From: Trachythela sp. YZ-2020
Taxonomy: Eukaryota; Cnidaria; Anthozoa; Malacalcyonacea; Clavulariidae
NCBI GenBank assembly: GCA_016169945.1
Contig: JADLSH010000218.1
Span: 806,001-870,000, forward strand
Reading direction: 5' to 3'
DNA length: 64,000 nt
A model generated the notes under the pieces. That model had not been told where the DNA came from. It searched no databases and saw only the letters and a list, made by a program, of their open reading frames with translations. Both the position numbers and the translations under genes were made by a program. Positions 1-10,860 of the stretch are shown piece by piece; the stretch's first letter is position 1, and every line of letters starts with the position of its first letter.

Positions 1-882
1 ATTAAACTCTTTGGCAATGTTTTCATTACCAGTTACAGTTTTTCCATCGATTTTGAGTTGGTTTACAGCTGTTGTTTTAGGTTTTCTATTAAGTAATTAA
101 TTTATATACTTCCAACTGTCTTTACTATTTTTGCTATTCTCGAGCTTTGTTTGATAATAATATATATGTTGTAGAATTCCTAATTAATTTGATAACTTGC
201 TTTTTACATTTCCTATAAGCCTCGTGATATGTAGCAGAATTAATTTCACTGCTTGCTTCTTAAGGTAATCTCTATGATAACTTAGTTTTTTTATATCATG
301 GTTAAGCCATGGGCAACTCTTATTTCTCACTTTCCTAGATCTACATGGCGCATGAATATCTGCAGTTTGATAAAATATTTCCTTCCACTCGTGCAATGCA
401 GTATTCGGATCTGAATGAAACGTAAAGTGTCTAAACGCTTCTGATAAGTCTTGCTGAAACGCTCCTATATTAAAGTTTTTAATTGCCTTAATTCTATAAA
501 CTTCGGTTCCTGTCCAGGAATTCCTATTTTCCTACAAATATAAGCCAAATTATGGTCACTAATACCTAACTCAATTACACCCGACTGAATAGTTTTGGTA
601 TCGTCAATTTTCGTAATTATGATGTCTATCAATGTTTTTGCCTTGATAGTAGTCCTGGTTGGCATGTTGATACGTTGTTGTAATTGATAGATGTCTATTA
701 GGTCCTGAAGTGTCCTAGTATTAGTATTATTATTACGTCATTATTTAACATATTGCAGTTGAAATCACCTGTTATGATTATCTCTTTATTTTCATTGTCG
801 ATATTTTTAAAAAAAGTTTCGAATTCATTGAAAAATTGCGGTTTTGATCCTGGAGGGCGGTACCAAGTAGAAACTAATAATG
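1..882 (-). pseudogene. LINE fragment: endonuclease and start of RT ORF, running off the left edge
   Basis: Degenerate non-LTR retrotransposon coding region read on the minus strand and cut by the window edge. From 5' to 3' it shows an apurinic-type endonuclease with a TWYRPPGSKP motif (about 850-877), TGDFN (759-773) and a GISDHNLAY block (about 540-580). The endonuclease-RT linker follows (HAPCRSRKVRNKSCPWL, about 300-370, then DIKKL..HRDYLKK). The last 170 bases still read as linker (for example KDSWKYIN and DGKTVTGNENIAKEFN), so the RT should lie left of position 1. Several frameshifts separate these blocks. LINE homology ends near 882, which suggests 5' truncation. Clade assignment (CR1/L2-like) is an inference. 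Confidence 0.8.
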
Positions 883-1782
883 GTTTACTAAATATGCTAA
901 TGATGATGTTCCGTCCCCATCGGCTAATGTGCTTGAATATTTAATGATGTGCACACCCATTGCTCCACCTCTCATATGCTAATGTTTATTTGCCCCCCAT
1001 ATGCTAATAATGTTTGAATATTTAATAATATTCCCGCCTCATCCCGCCTTATCCCGCCTCAAAAAAGGGGCTCGAAAACGACATAAATTATATTACTCCT
1101 CTTGTGTCATCATATATGGTGAAGAACTTCAGAATATTATTATTTAGTCTTTTTAAATGTTTAGACGCAACATACGTGTGACTTTACATGGGTGAATATA
1201 CACATGAATGAATATACACAATCTCGATACAATGAACGGTTCATTTTACGTTCAGTATCAGTTGGAAATAAAGTTATGATGTATCAATGCACTTCAATCA
1301 CAATGTTGACCTGAATAAGCAATTTTTTACTAGCAACGCCAACGGAAGCAGAAGAAAAGACGAAGATTAAGGCGAGGGTAAAACAAAGAAATGCAGTGAA
1401 GGATGTCGAAGCAATTTCCATATTAACAACCTCATAATAAGTACAATCCGAATGCCAATCCAGAGCCAATCCTAACGCTAGCCCTTACCGTACACCTAAT
1501 CCTGACGTTGCACTCGGTAGAAAGACTGATAGTTAGGCCTGTTTTAAAAGTCGTATCTTGCATATGTCGAATACAATTCGCATATTAAATTCGAGCGAAT
1601 CATCCGTTTCACGTCGAATTTTACATGTGTGTATAACATACCTAAAAAACAGAGTATTTGGCGCAATATGGCGCCAAATTCAAACAAGTCAATCAATTAT
1701 AAACAAATAAGCATTATACTAAATGGTATAATATCCCGAGCAAGGTAAAGGAGAAGACCGCTTGAACCAGCTGTACATATCA
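883..1782. other. Intergenic AT-rich stretch
   Basis: No recognised gene. It contains short repeats of the type 'atatgctaat..tgtttgaatatttaat' (about 893-1020). A minus-strand reading frame at 1284-1421 begins with a signal-peptide-like sequence; this is listed in the findings as weak. Confidence 0.5.
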
Positions 1783-2575
1783 CAGTTGAACCCCTATTAA
1801 CTAACGGAAACATCCCTTAAGGCCGAGACACACCGGACGCGATTCGACAACGCGGCGCGATTTTTCGATTTTCACTGACGGATAATTTTGATCCTGGTTT
1901 AAGTTTTGCAAATATTTAGAAGCGCTATAACATTTTGAATCATTTGGTCTACATATCTTTCAAAATTTCCTTTCATTGGCTGTTTTATTAACTTTCAAAA
2001 ACTGAAAATTCGCGCCGCGTTGTCGAATCGCGTCCGGTGTGTCTCGGCCTTTAAGTTTACATCCCTTTTATAACCGGCCACATATCTCAGGCCCCGATCA
2101 TTTCCATAATAAAATACTATTATAACCCCTATTTAGCGGACAACTATCTTAATTAAGCGGATGAGGACACCTTACTTAAGGTCCAATGAGAAAGTTAACC
2201 CGTCCTAAACAGATAGACGAGAGATGGTCTAATACACTTTTCATATAAACAATCAACAGTAAATATCAATTCAAAGCAATTTATACTATATTTGAACTAA
2301 TTTTCTAGATCAAACCCTTTCTTCTATTATAACATTTTCTGAATTACTTGCGCGCGTCAAACTTGACAGCGACACCAACTTAGGGATGTGACCAATAACT
2401 TAACTTCCATATCATCTGATATTTAGGTAAATGTAAAATATCATTGTATTCTTTTGCAATTTGGAAGGTAAATATCACAGACACGCTGCTTACACTGTTG
2501 TTTTTTCTGTACACCGCTTTTAAGCGGAGACGTCCGCTATGTCCTAAAGGTGTCCACTTTATAGGGGTTCGACTG
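1783..2575. mobile_element. Non-autonomous pogo/Tc1-like element with nested MITE
   Basis: The ends form imperfect terminal inverted repeats: CAGTTGAACCCCTATTA at 1783-1799 and TATAGGGGTTCGACTG at 2560-2575. Subterminal sequence mentions the same theme in both halves (agcggacaac, gcggatgaggacacc, gcggagacgtccgc). The right end is followed by TA, as expected for a Tc1/mariner or pogo TA target. The left flank reads CA, so that duplication is mutated or my boundary is off. No transposase frame is visible, so this would be a MITE-like derivative. A TTAA-type MITE sits inside. Confidence 0.5.
1817..2054. mobile_element. TTAA-flanked hairpin MITE
   Basis: About 230 bp whose ends are long inverted repeats: GGCCGAGACACACCGGACGC from 1821, continuing through GATTCGACAACGCGGCGCGA. 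The matching complement ends at 2050 (GCGTCCGGTGTGTCTCGGCC). It is bordered by TTAA at 1817-1820 and 2051-2054, with one extra T at the right junction. A TTAA duplication is typical of piggyBac-type and Kolobok-type transposons. Nothing is coded inside. Confidence 0.75.
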
Positions 2576-2837
2576 TATAACAAATTACAAATTGGAGACA
2601 GCAGTAACCTAACATGTAACATGGCGACATGTCACCTTTCAATTACATTAAATAACGTCTCCTGAACCACACCCAAACCGAATTGAATTCGATACATGCA
2701 AAATGCGACGTCAGAAACCACCTCACACTTAGGGTCGACTAATTACGGTCGATTAATAACGTCGAATTAAATAGTTTCAGACGTCAAATTTTGCTGAATT
2801 TGGGTGACTTTCCATATTACTCTTCAGAAATTGCGTC

Positions 2838-2910
2838 TCAAGGATTAGGATTGAGGGTTAGGGTTAGGATGAGGGTTGAGGTTAGGATTACGGTTAGGAT
2901 AAGGGTAATA
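2838..2910 (+). repeat. Degenerate telomere-like TTAGGG array
   Basis: A run of imperfect hexamers and heptamers (ggattaggattgaggg, ttagggttaggatgaggg, ttgaggttaggatta and so on). It abuts the 3' end of the minus-strand LINE that ends near 2932. A similar patch lies at 9505-9610. It is interstitial, since sequence continues on both sides. Confidence 0.6.
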
Positions 2911-2931
2911 ATAATTTAATAATTTTATTAA

Positions 2932-4800
2932 TCAACTGATTTTGTAACCAAAGGTTAAATTACATCAGTGAGTAACCTATATATACAATAAAAAATAGTA
3001 CATTATTTACGATTTAACTTAGAAATTATTTGAGGTAAAAATGATTTCCTAAAACGCCCTGTTTTACAATAATAGTTCATATATTTACAATTTCCTCTCG
3101 TTTCATAAGCCGAGGAGAATTTATTTGGTGAAACTTCGTTCAATTTATCAAGGTTCTCATCCTTCAAAAAGAATTGTTCACATAAAATTTGGTGCCGTGT
3201 TTTTAATAATGGGATATCCACAAGTTATCGTACATCGCTATAACTTGATGATGGTAGTATAATTCTTAAAGCTCTTCTTTGAACCCTTTCAATATCATCA
3301 CTCAAATAATCGGGAATATTAAAATGCCACACTTGCCATGCGTATTCCAGAACTGGTCTTATAACAGTAGTAAATACAGAACATGACGTTTTTGTGTCAC
3401 CGTCGACTCGTTTCAATAACCTAAGCATATATAATCTTTTTCCTGCTTTCTTAACAATTTTACAGACGTGTTCGTTCCAATTCATATTGTCTTGGATAAT
3501 AAGGCCAAGAATTTTGGCAGAATTTACACGTTTGACCTCTATATTTTCAATTAATATTGGCGAAAAATTCCGTTTTACCCTCGAAAAATCAAGAACCATT
3601 TCTTTGCATTTGGCGACATTAAGCTTCATATTATTTATTATAGTCCAGTCATGGATATAGTCAACGAGACCCTGGAGATTACTGCAACCATCAATCATGA
3701 CACTTTCGGTAACCGTACTATCGTCTACATATTTTCATCGGTACGTTGGGCCATTTATCAAGAAGATCATTAATCAAGACTAAGAAAAGTACAGGTCTTA
3801 AAACAGTTCCTTGTGGAACTCCCCCGTTTAAGGATTGCCAATCTGAAGAATAGTTACCTCGTTTTACACTTTGTTTCCGTTCAGTTAGAAAACTTTTAAT
3901 CCAGTTGAGAATAGTTGGTGGAACATTCAATTCCGATAATTTGCGCAACAAAATGTTATGATTTATAAGGTCAAACGCTTTAGAAAAGTCAAAGGAGAAA
4001 ATCTCTAACAGCTCACTTTGACGCATCGGTTCCCTTAGTAAATGATGTACCAAACTAATCAAATTGTGCGTCTTTGAGGAATTTTTTAAAGAGCCAAATT
4101 GTCTTTTATCGATTTTATTCCTGTTGGAATTGATCAACCAATCGGACACAAACGTTTCGCAGATTTTGGACAAAATAGGAGTCAATGAAATAGGACGCAA
4201 ATCGGTTGTTATATCTGCAGGTACTGATGTTTTTTGTGTTGGAATAACTTCAGCTTTTTTCCATAATGCAGGAACATGTTGTTGCTGTATCGAGGCATTA
4301 AAGAGTGAAGCGACTGGTGAGGCTAAGGTATAAGCATAATGTTTAAGGACCCAATTGGGTCTGCCATCTTGATCAGGCGATTTCGAAACAAATATATCAG
4401 ACAATTTATTATACACGCTTTCTTCATCGATAATGAATTGAGGATGAATGCTACCTTCGCTAAATTCAGACTGAGTTTCTGTAGATATTGGTTGTAAAGG
4501 TGTGACTTAATTAGTAAGGGATATGAAGAAGTCATTCATCTTGTTTGCTAAAACTTTTCCAGCAACAATCTAATTATCTAAAACCATGGTTGAAATAGTC
4601 TTTCTCTTTGGGTACCCAGCAAGTTGCTTTATACAATCCCACCACCTCTTGGGGTTAGGGTTATATTTAAGCTGATTCATTTTTTTATTGAGGTAGCTGG
4701 ACCTAAGCTGTTTTCTTTTACTAGTGGGCTGTATCTTAATCATGGAGGAACTGATATTTTATCTTTTAATTTCTCTAAACATATCAATAATCATTGACTA
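2932..4800 (-). pseudogene. LINE, 3' half: reverse transcriptase and C-terminus (continues from 8256-9290)
   Basis: Minus-strand non-LTR RT ORF in pieces. Upstream of the RT lies NPKRWWDCIKQLAGYPKR (about 4610-4665). The RT core at 3718-4416 contains DLRPISLTPILSKICE, a motif-A block FDFSKAFDLINHN (about 3950-4000) and GGVPQGTVL..VLFLVLINDL (about 3775-3835). The metal-binding (Y/F)xDD region near 3720-3735 is disrupted at a frame change. The C-terminal part at 3225-3698 has MKLNVAKCKE, NSAKILGLIIQDNMNWNEH and RVQRRALRIILP. The last block at 3003-3221 ends LNRK-stop. The 5' half is displaced to 8256-9290 by an inserted LINE. Closely related to the element at 44565-47320. Confidence 0.85.
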
Positions 4801-6824
4801 ACAACTCATGACGTGCATTGTGTATCTGCCAAAGTCTCTCACAATTTCAATACGCCATTTTTACCAGCTAATCGTGGTTTTAAAATGGCTAGTTTAAATA
4901 TTACTAGTTTATTAAAACATCTTGATGAGCTTAAAGTCTTGCTAAATGAAAATCTTGTTGATGTCTTAGCTATTAACGAGACAAGGCTTGATTCCTCTAT
5001 TTCCGATTGTGAAGTATTTATACCAGGTTATGAAATATTTCGGCGAGACCGTACTATTAATGGTCGTACTATTAATGATTTTACGTCCGTACTAATATAA
5101 ACTGTACTCCCCGTCATGATCTAAACTTCAGAGATTTAGAAAATCTATGTATCGAAATTCGCAAACCTCATTCCAAGCCTTTTCTCGTTGCTAGTTGGTA
5201 TCGACCCCAGATTCTAGTGTTGATAAACTCAATTCCTTTGAGGCGCTTGTTGGTACTTGAGGCGCTTGTTCAATTAGTGAACGAAGCGATCCTAATAGCA
5301 TGTGGTGTGTTTGGAAAAACATGTTTTCGAATGTCGCCGACAAACACGTTCCAATTCGAACGAAGCGTGTTGGTACTTTTAAATTAAGTCACCTTGGATT
5401 ACGTCACATTTAAAACAGTGCATGCATAGAAGAGATGTTTTAAATATAAAAGCAATTCGCTCAAATGACCCAAGCGATTGGCGTGCCTTTAAAAATTGTC
5501 GCAATAAGGTGAACAATGAGGTAAAATTGGCTAAACAAAGATATTACAATGAGGCTTTTAAATTAATGAATGCGAAGGCAATCCGCCCAAGACATGCGGA
5601 GTTATTAATGAACTTGCATCGAGAAAATCTAAAAGCTCCTTTGTGAAGCCATGTTAATCAGTGATTCGCCTGATCTCGCTGAAACCTTTAATGATCATTT
5701 TGTCACTATTGGTCCAAAGCTGGCTGACGAAATTCCGCTTAACGTAAACAATCGCTCACACTTACACTTTCTTAGTGGTCATCCATATGATCATGAACCG
5801 TTTCAATTAAAATCAACAAATAACTCCAAAGTTTTTTCGTTGTTTTCCAGACTTAGTAAATCTAAAGCAACTGGTCTGGACAAAATTTCTGCTAGACTTT
5901 TACGTGAATGTGCTGATCTCATTTCGAACTCTCTGTGCTTGATCTTTAATAGCTCCATTTCTACTGTTGTTTTTCCAGATGAATGGAAGTGTTCTAAAGT
6001 TATATCTTTATTCAAGCAAGGGTGTCGCACTGAGTTGAATAATTATCGACCTATTTCAATTATTCCGATTGTTGCTAAAGTATTTGAGCGAATTGTATAC
6101 GATCAAGTTTTGGCCTATTTAACCAATCATAATTTTATTTCAAACTGCCAGTCTGGATTTCGTTGCCTTCATTCTACTGTCACCGCTTTATTGGAGGCTG
6201 TGGATAATTGGGCGTATAATATTGATAGCGGTTGTGTGAATGCTGTTGTTTTTCTAGACCTGAAAAAGGCCTTTGACACAGTAGATCACAATATCTTATT
6301 ATCTAAACTTAATGCGTATGGTATTAGAGGTGTTGGATACCAAAGGCATAAGTCTTACTTGAACGGTCGTCATCAAAAGTGTTTTGTTAATGGGTGCTTT
6401 TCCAAAAACCGCGCAATAACTTGTGTTGTTCCACAAGGAACAATTCTTGGGCCGCTTTTATTCTTATTGTATATAAATGACCTGCCGAATTGCCTGTCGC
6501 ATTCGCAGCCTCGCATGTTTGCAGACGATACTCATTTGACGTATGCGGATAATGATATCACTAAAATCGAACATACCCTCACCAATGATCTTGAGAGTAT
6601 TCGCGAGTGGCTTATTGTAAACAAATTGACACTGAATATGTCCAAAACTGAATTTATGGTGATAGGATCAAGAGAAAGACTTTACACCTTTGACAATGCA
6701 CCAGTACTTACAATCGAAGGGGCTCCTATCAAACAAGTAAATTCAACTAAGTCTCTGGGTCTTCATATCGATGAGCACCTTTCATGGTCTGTGCACGTTG
6801 ATGCCATCTCTAAAATAATTGCCT
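4800..6824 (+). pseudogene. LINE, 5' part: endonuclease remnant and RT (inserted in the minus-strand LINE)
   Basis: Plus-strand non-LTR element. The endonuclease N-terminus is at about 4885-5100 (MASLNITSLLKHLDEL, LAINETRLDSSISD). It then shifts frame and most of the endonuclease is deleted before the linker at 5422 (DPSDWRAFKNCRNKVNNEVK). The long frame 5651-6931 carries the RT: SKATGLDKISARLL, NNYRPISIIPIVAKVFER, motif A FLDLKKAFDTVDHNILL, PQGTILGPLLFLLYINDLP, and the catalytic FADD box as RMFADDTHLTY (about 6514-6545). Also present are NKLTLNMSKTEFM and STKSLGLHIDEHLSWS. The RT core itself looks intact, but the frame runs into foreign sequence after residue 390 because another LINE is inserted at about 6824. 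Confidence 0.9.
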
Positions 6825-7539
6825 TATTTTTTTTTTATTTTTTTTTTTTATTTAATAACTTTGCCATACATTCTACGGAACATACACGGGGACAAAAGAG
6901 ACATGGCGGGGTTGACATCACAGCTCCATAGGACGTATCCACAGAAGCCAATTACGATGGACCCTTACACAATGTTACAATAGAAGAACATTTAAATAAG
7001 TTTATACATTAAAAAGTTTACTTTAAAAACAACACGCCTTTATATTAAGGTGTCCGAGATTTCTGGCGCAATGGCATTTTACGCATACTGTCTTAAATGT
7101 TATAGGATGATCCGGATCATATATATTCCTTAAGTGTTCTTGGTATTTTGTGTTGAGTTTACGTTTAAAAGCCATAACGCTTTGAGAGAGATCTCTTTCC
7201 TCTGCCGATAAGCAGTTCCACACACGGCCTGTGCGTACAAAGTAGCTGTTCTGAAATGCCACTGTTCTGCACCGGGGAATGCTAATCAATGTTCCAGACT
7301 GAGAGTTGTGTTGGCGAGTTGTTCTTGCCGGCTGCTTGATTTTGACCAAACCTTCGGTAGTGATAAAAACGTCCCCCCGAAGGATTCGGAAAAACAAGGT
7401 GAGATCCTGAATTTCATGCCAATATGTTATTGGCAACAACTCCAGCCTCTGTAGCCGCTCCTGGTATGGAACATTTGTACGAAAAGGTAAATTCAGCAAG
7501 AACTTAGTAGCCCGTCTTTGTACTCTTTCAATAAGGCTT
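6825..7539 (-). mobile_element. 5'-truncated LINE inserted in the plus-strand LINE
   Basis: Minus-strand 3' fragment about 715 bp long. Its coding part (7023 to about 7535) is a LINE C-terminus: LIERVQRRATKFLLNLPF, YQERLQRLELLPITYWHEI, RTGRVWNCLSAEERDLSQ, ending in a Cys-rich tail (VCVKCHCARNLGH..KACCF). On its own strand it ends in an A-rich tail (complement of the T-run at 6827-6850). It interrupts the host reading between 'DAISK' (about 6818) and 'IGALKRMRPF' (about 7547). The short sequence 'ctta' occurs at both junctions and may be a remnant of the target duplication. Confidence 0.85.
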
Positions 7540-8255
7540 ACGTATGCATTGGTGCGTTGAAACGTATGAGGCCTTTTGTTCCTCGTACAACACTGCATGC
7601 TATTTTTCACTCGTTAATACAACCGCATTTTGACTACTGTAGTGTTGTGTGGGGGAATTGCAATAAAACTCTTGCTGCAAAAATACAAAAATTACAAAAT
7701 CGTGCAGCTAGGGTCTTAACTTTTTCTGGCTATGATGCTAATGCTGATAGTCTTTTTGTAGACGTTGGATGGGAAAACCTTGAAACACAGCGCCAAATGG
7801 CTTGGCTCCTACAGCGATAAATGGTTTGGCTCCTGAATATCTTCGTTCAAAATTTGTTGAAAGCAGGTGTGTTTCAAGCTGTTCTCTTAGCCGGGACACT
7901 GTGGCCAAACTTGCTGTTCCTTTTCCTCGCACCAACTACCTAAGAAATTCGTTCAGTTACAGTGGTGCAGTAACATGGAACAGTCTTCCTGTAGAATTGA
8001 GACAAGCTAATTCTCTTAATACTTTTCGGTCTGGTTGTACAAAAATTTTCTCTTCTCTGCAATAATTACTGTATCTAATCAATGCACGGCACTCATGTAA
8101 AGCAGGATTTAATTTTATTTTCTTATTATATTTGTATATTTGTGTATTTGTTATTTATATATTGTGGAATTGTATTATTTATATATTGTAAAATTTGTAA
8201 TTTCTTGATGAGTCCACCGTGGCTAAATAAAGTTACCATACCATACCATACTATT
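7540..8255 (+). pseudogene. LINE, 3' part: RT C-terminal region, 3' UTR and tail
   Basis: Continuation of the plus-strand LINE after the insertion: GALKRMRPFVPRTTLHAIF, QPHFDYCSVVWGNCNKTL, KLQNRAARVLTFSGYD, then (after a frame change near 7800) GLAPEYLRSKFV, RNSFSYSGAVTWNSLP and a stop at about 8063. The 3' UTR is AT-rich and ends 'ctaaataaagttaccataccataccat' (8224-8250), a short CCATA microsatellite tail of the kind many LINEs carry in place of poly(A). Confidence 0.88.
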
Positions 8256-9290
8256 TGCTAGGTTGCGTAAACAATTATAATTTTCGATGTTCCCGTCTTG
8301 ATATGCTTTTTGCCTGTTTTTGATGATATCTTTGAATTCAGACGTTATCCATGGTTTATCATTAGCATGTAGTTTGATAGTTTTACTTGGAAATAAACAG
8401 TCTAACCCAGTATTTATGACGTTAATAAAAATATCTAGTTTGTCATTACACGGAATAATACGATCCACGATCGACCAGTTACAATCAGCTAGACATTTTC
8501 CGAAGCCATCTTTTTGGCGTGTGTAGTGCGTCTAATTTTAACTTTACTGATCTCATTTTTTACATAACTATATTTAAAGGTACATAACACAGAATTATGG
8601 TCGCTTTGTCCGATAGGAGAGGTTACCAGTGGGGCATTGCAACAGTTAGACATATTCGTAAGAATTAAATCCAGGGCAACATTTTTTCTAGTAGGTTGCT
8701 TAACAATTTGTTTTTGCATAAAGTGTCTTAGCAATGCTAGTAAAGTCACCGACCAGGAAAATTCCTGCATTTGGATAATTTACAAGGGCTAGGTCAATGT
8801 TCAGAGTGATGTGTTCAACAAGAGCTTGATTATCGCTTGACGGTGGGTGAAATATAGCACACACTATCAGGCATGAAAAGCCTCGAGGGAGCAAAACACT
8901 CATCTTGTAATTCAGGTAGCAATTTAAATACGATTGTTGATTTTATAAATGCACACACGCCTCCACCCATCTTGTTAACTCTATTACGCCTAATGAGGGA
9001 GTAACATCAACTTTGACTGCACTATCATGTATGCTTTCACTCAGCCAAGAATAGTTTCTAACTCTTCGATTTTCGGCAAAAGTGATCTTGCATGTATTAG
9101 GTAGGATAAACGAAAGTTCACTACTTTGAAGAACCATATATTCAAGGGCTCTTGATGAAACATTGAACTATGATACATTATACCTTGAGATTTTGTACTT
9201 TCGGTTATATCTGAAGGCTTTGTTGTTTGAATTTGCATTAGGTTATTAATATTTGATAAACGCCTTGTTCGATTTACTGTACCCAAACGA
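8256..9290 (-). pseudogene. LINE, 5' half: endonuclease and linker (continues at 4800)
   Basis: Minus-strand endonuclease of the LINE whose RT lies at 2932-4800. Pieces in order: HARSLLPKIEELETILG (about 9045-9100), WLSESIHDSAVKVDV, LPRGFSCLIVCAIFHPP (8840-8895), FLVGDF (about 8745-8765), PLVTSPIGQSDHNSVLCTF (about 8570-8630), then the linker DRIIPCND..LDIFINVIN and DKPWITSEFKDIIKNRQKA (8300-8465). At least three frame changes occur. The reading stops at NLAN where the plus-strand LINE tail begins. The logical continuation (YLNKKMNQLKYNPNPKRWW) is found at 4650-4700, which shows one element split by 3.45 kb. Confidence 0.85.
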
Positions 9291-9944
9291 GCGGTAACTC
9301 TTATTGGTATTATGCGATTACTAACTGTCCAATTAGGTGAACATTAGACACCTCTCTTTCGGCGTTACTTAATCAACGATTACTGAGTAATAAAAATTGA
9401 GCCAGCTTATTTTGTCTCTCCCCCAGGATTCCATACGAAAACCCTCTTCGTTGGTTTTGTTATATTTGTTTTGACTTTTATCGTTAAAGGATTTCCTTGA
9501 CTGATTGGTTAGGAGGGTTGAAGACAGGGTTAGGGGTTAGCATCAGGGTTAAGGTTAGCGTTATGATGAGAATTACAGTTAGGATTGAGATTGTATTAAC
9601 ATTCAGGGTTACGATTAATTTAACGGCAGAAATTGCAGAAAACGAATTTGAGGATGCATGTAAATAAGGAAATTAGCCTAAACTTGTTCGAACGAGAAAA
9701 AAAAATAGAAAAAAATAGAAAACCCCCGAAAAATAAGACAATTAGGAACAAGTCAACATTTACTACTAATAAGTATACTAGTACATACATAATATTAATA
9801 TTATGGCTAACTGTTCCGATGTTAACAGAACTCCTGTTTTACCGATCTTCGATTTCTAACGTGAATAACATGCATATATATAAACCGTGTAAACATAGTT
9901 AAACATAGCACTGTTAACAGCCACTACATTGACAGTAATATTTT
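9291..9944. repeat. Intergenic stretch with telomere-like patch
   Basis: No gene recognised. A patch at 9505-9610 holds diverged GGTTAG-type words (acagggttaggggttagc, aggtagcgtt-like variants), echoing 2838-2910. The rest is AT-rich, with A-runs at 9698-9730. Confidence 0.4.
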
Positions 9945-10160
9945 TCACAACTTGCCGAGTTACGGCTGCAAATGTTCACAACTTCGGAGTTATGGTTGGA
10001 AATGTTGACAACTTTGGAATTGCGGCTGTAAATGTTTACAACCGCCGGAGTTACGCTGTAAATGTTGACAACTTCCGGATTTACGAATAGAAAATATTGA
10101 CAAAATTCGGAAGTTACGCTGTTAAATATAGACAAACTTCCGGAGTTACGCTTTAACAGT
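9945..10160. repeat. 30-bp minisatellite, about 7 units
   Basis: Tandem units of about 30-32 bp of the form 'aacttcggagttacggctgt' followed by 'aaatgttgac'. They begin near 9949 and run to about 10155, with the copies diverging gradually. Because several units are a multiple of three, the minus strand carries a short in-frame ten-residue repeat (VVNIYS/VVNICS blocks in the frame 9914-10192). I read this as a by-product of the period and do not call a gene. Confidence 0.7.
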
Positions 10161-10860
10161 GCACTGTAATTTATTTTTTTTAAAACAACCAATCTGAGGT
10201 GACCAATTTATTTTTTGTTAAAATAACAGTTGTATTTGGTTAAAATTTAATTGGTTAAAATTACCAATTTGACTGTCTGTTATTTCAACCATTTAAAATT
10301 TAGTTATTTCAACCAATATATTGTTAGTTAAAACTACCAAATCTATATTTGGTTGTTATAAACAATTCCGAATTGGTTATTTACACCCATATTGTATTTG
10401 GTTGTTATAAACAATTCCGAATTTTGGGTTGTTCCCACCAATTTATATTTGGTTATTTCTACCAATTTTGCATTTGGTTGTTCTAACCAATTTAAAATTT
10501 TGTTATTTTGACCAAAAATATATTCGTCAAATTAACCAAAAATACAATTTGGTTGTTTCTACTAATTAAATTTTAGTTGTTTTTACCAAATACGTTTTAT
10601 GTCAAAACCACCAATAACAAATTTGGTTATTTCTTCCAATTCAAATATGTCAAACCTAACAATAATTATTTGGTTGTTCCTACCAATTAGAGGGAAACTG
10701 TCAAAATAACCAATTTTTTATTGGTACGCCGGTGAATCTGACGTAACCAATTTTTTTTGTTGAAATTGCGAATTGACAAATCTATATTTGGTTGAAATAA
10801 CAGTTTTGGTTAAAACGACCAATATAGATTCTGTTAAAACGACCAATTCTTTAACGCGGC
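10161..10860. repeat. Array of TTGGTT / AACCAA mini-hairpins
   Basis: About 700 bp built from alternating TTGGTT(g/a)TT and (a)ACCAATT words at spacings of roughly 12-30 bp. Most neighbouring pairs can form small stem-loops; examples are near 10440-10460, 10460-10490 and 10670-10690. Repeat length and spacers vary, so it is neither a simple tandem array nor a CRISPR. The same vocabulary recurs at 25370-25660. Confidence 0.7.

Noticed and set aside
2838..2910. True telomere
   Set aside because: The hexamers are degenerate and unique sequence continues on both sides.
4064..4333. 89-residue plus-strand frame
   Set aside because: Antisense shadow of the minus-strand LINE RT.
9914..10192. Minus-strand VVNIYS repeat protein
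   Set aside because: Explained by a minisatellite with a period divisible by three. Some units break the frame pattern and no promoter or domain is seen.
10161..10860. Possible CRISPR-like array
   Set aside because: Repeat words are short, alternate in orientation and have irregular spacers. The genome context is eukaryotic.
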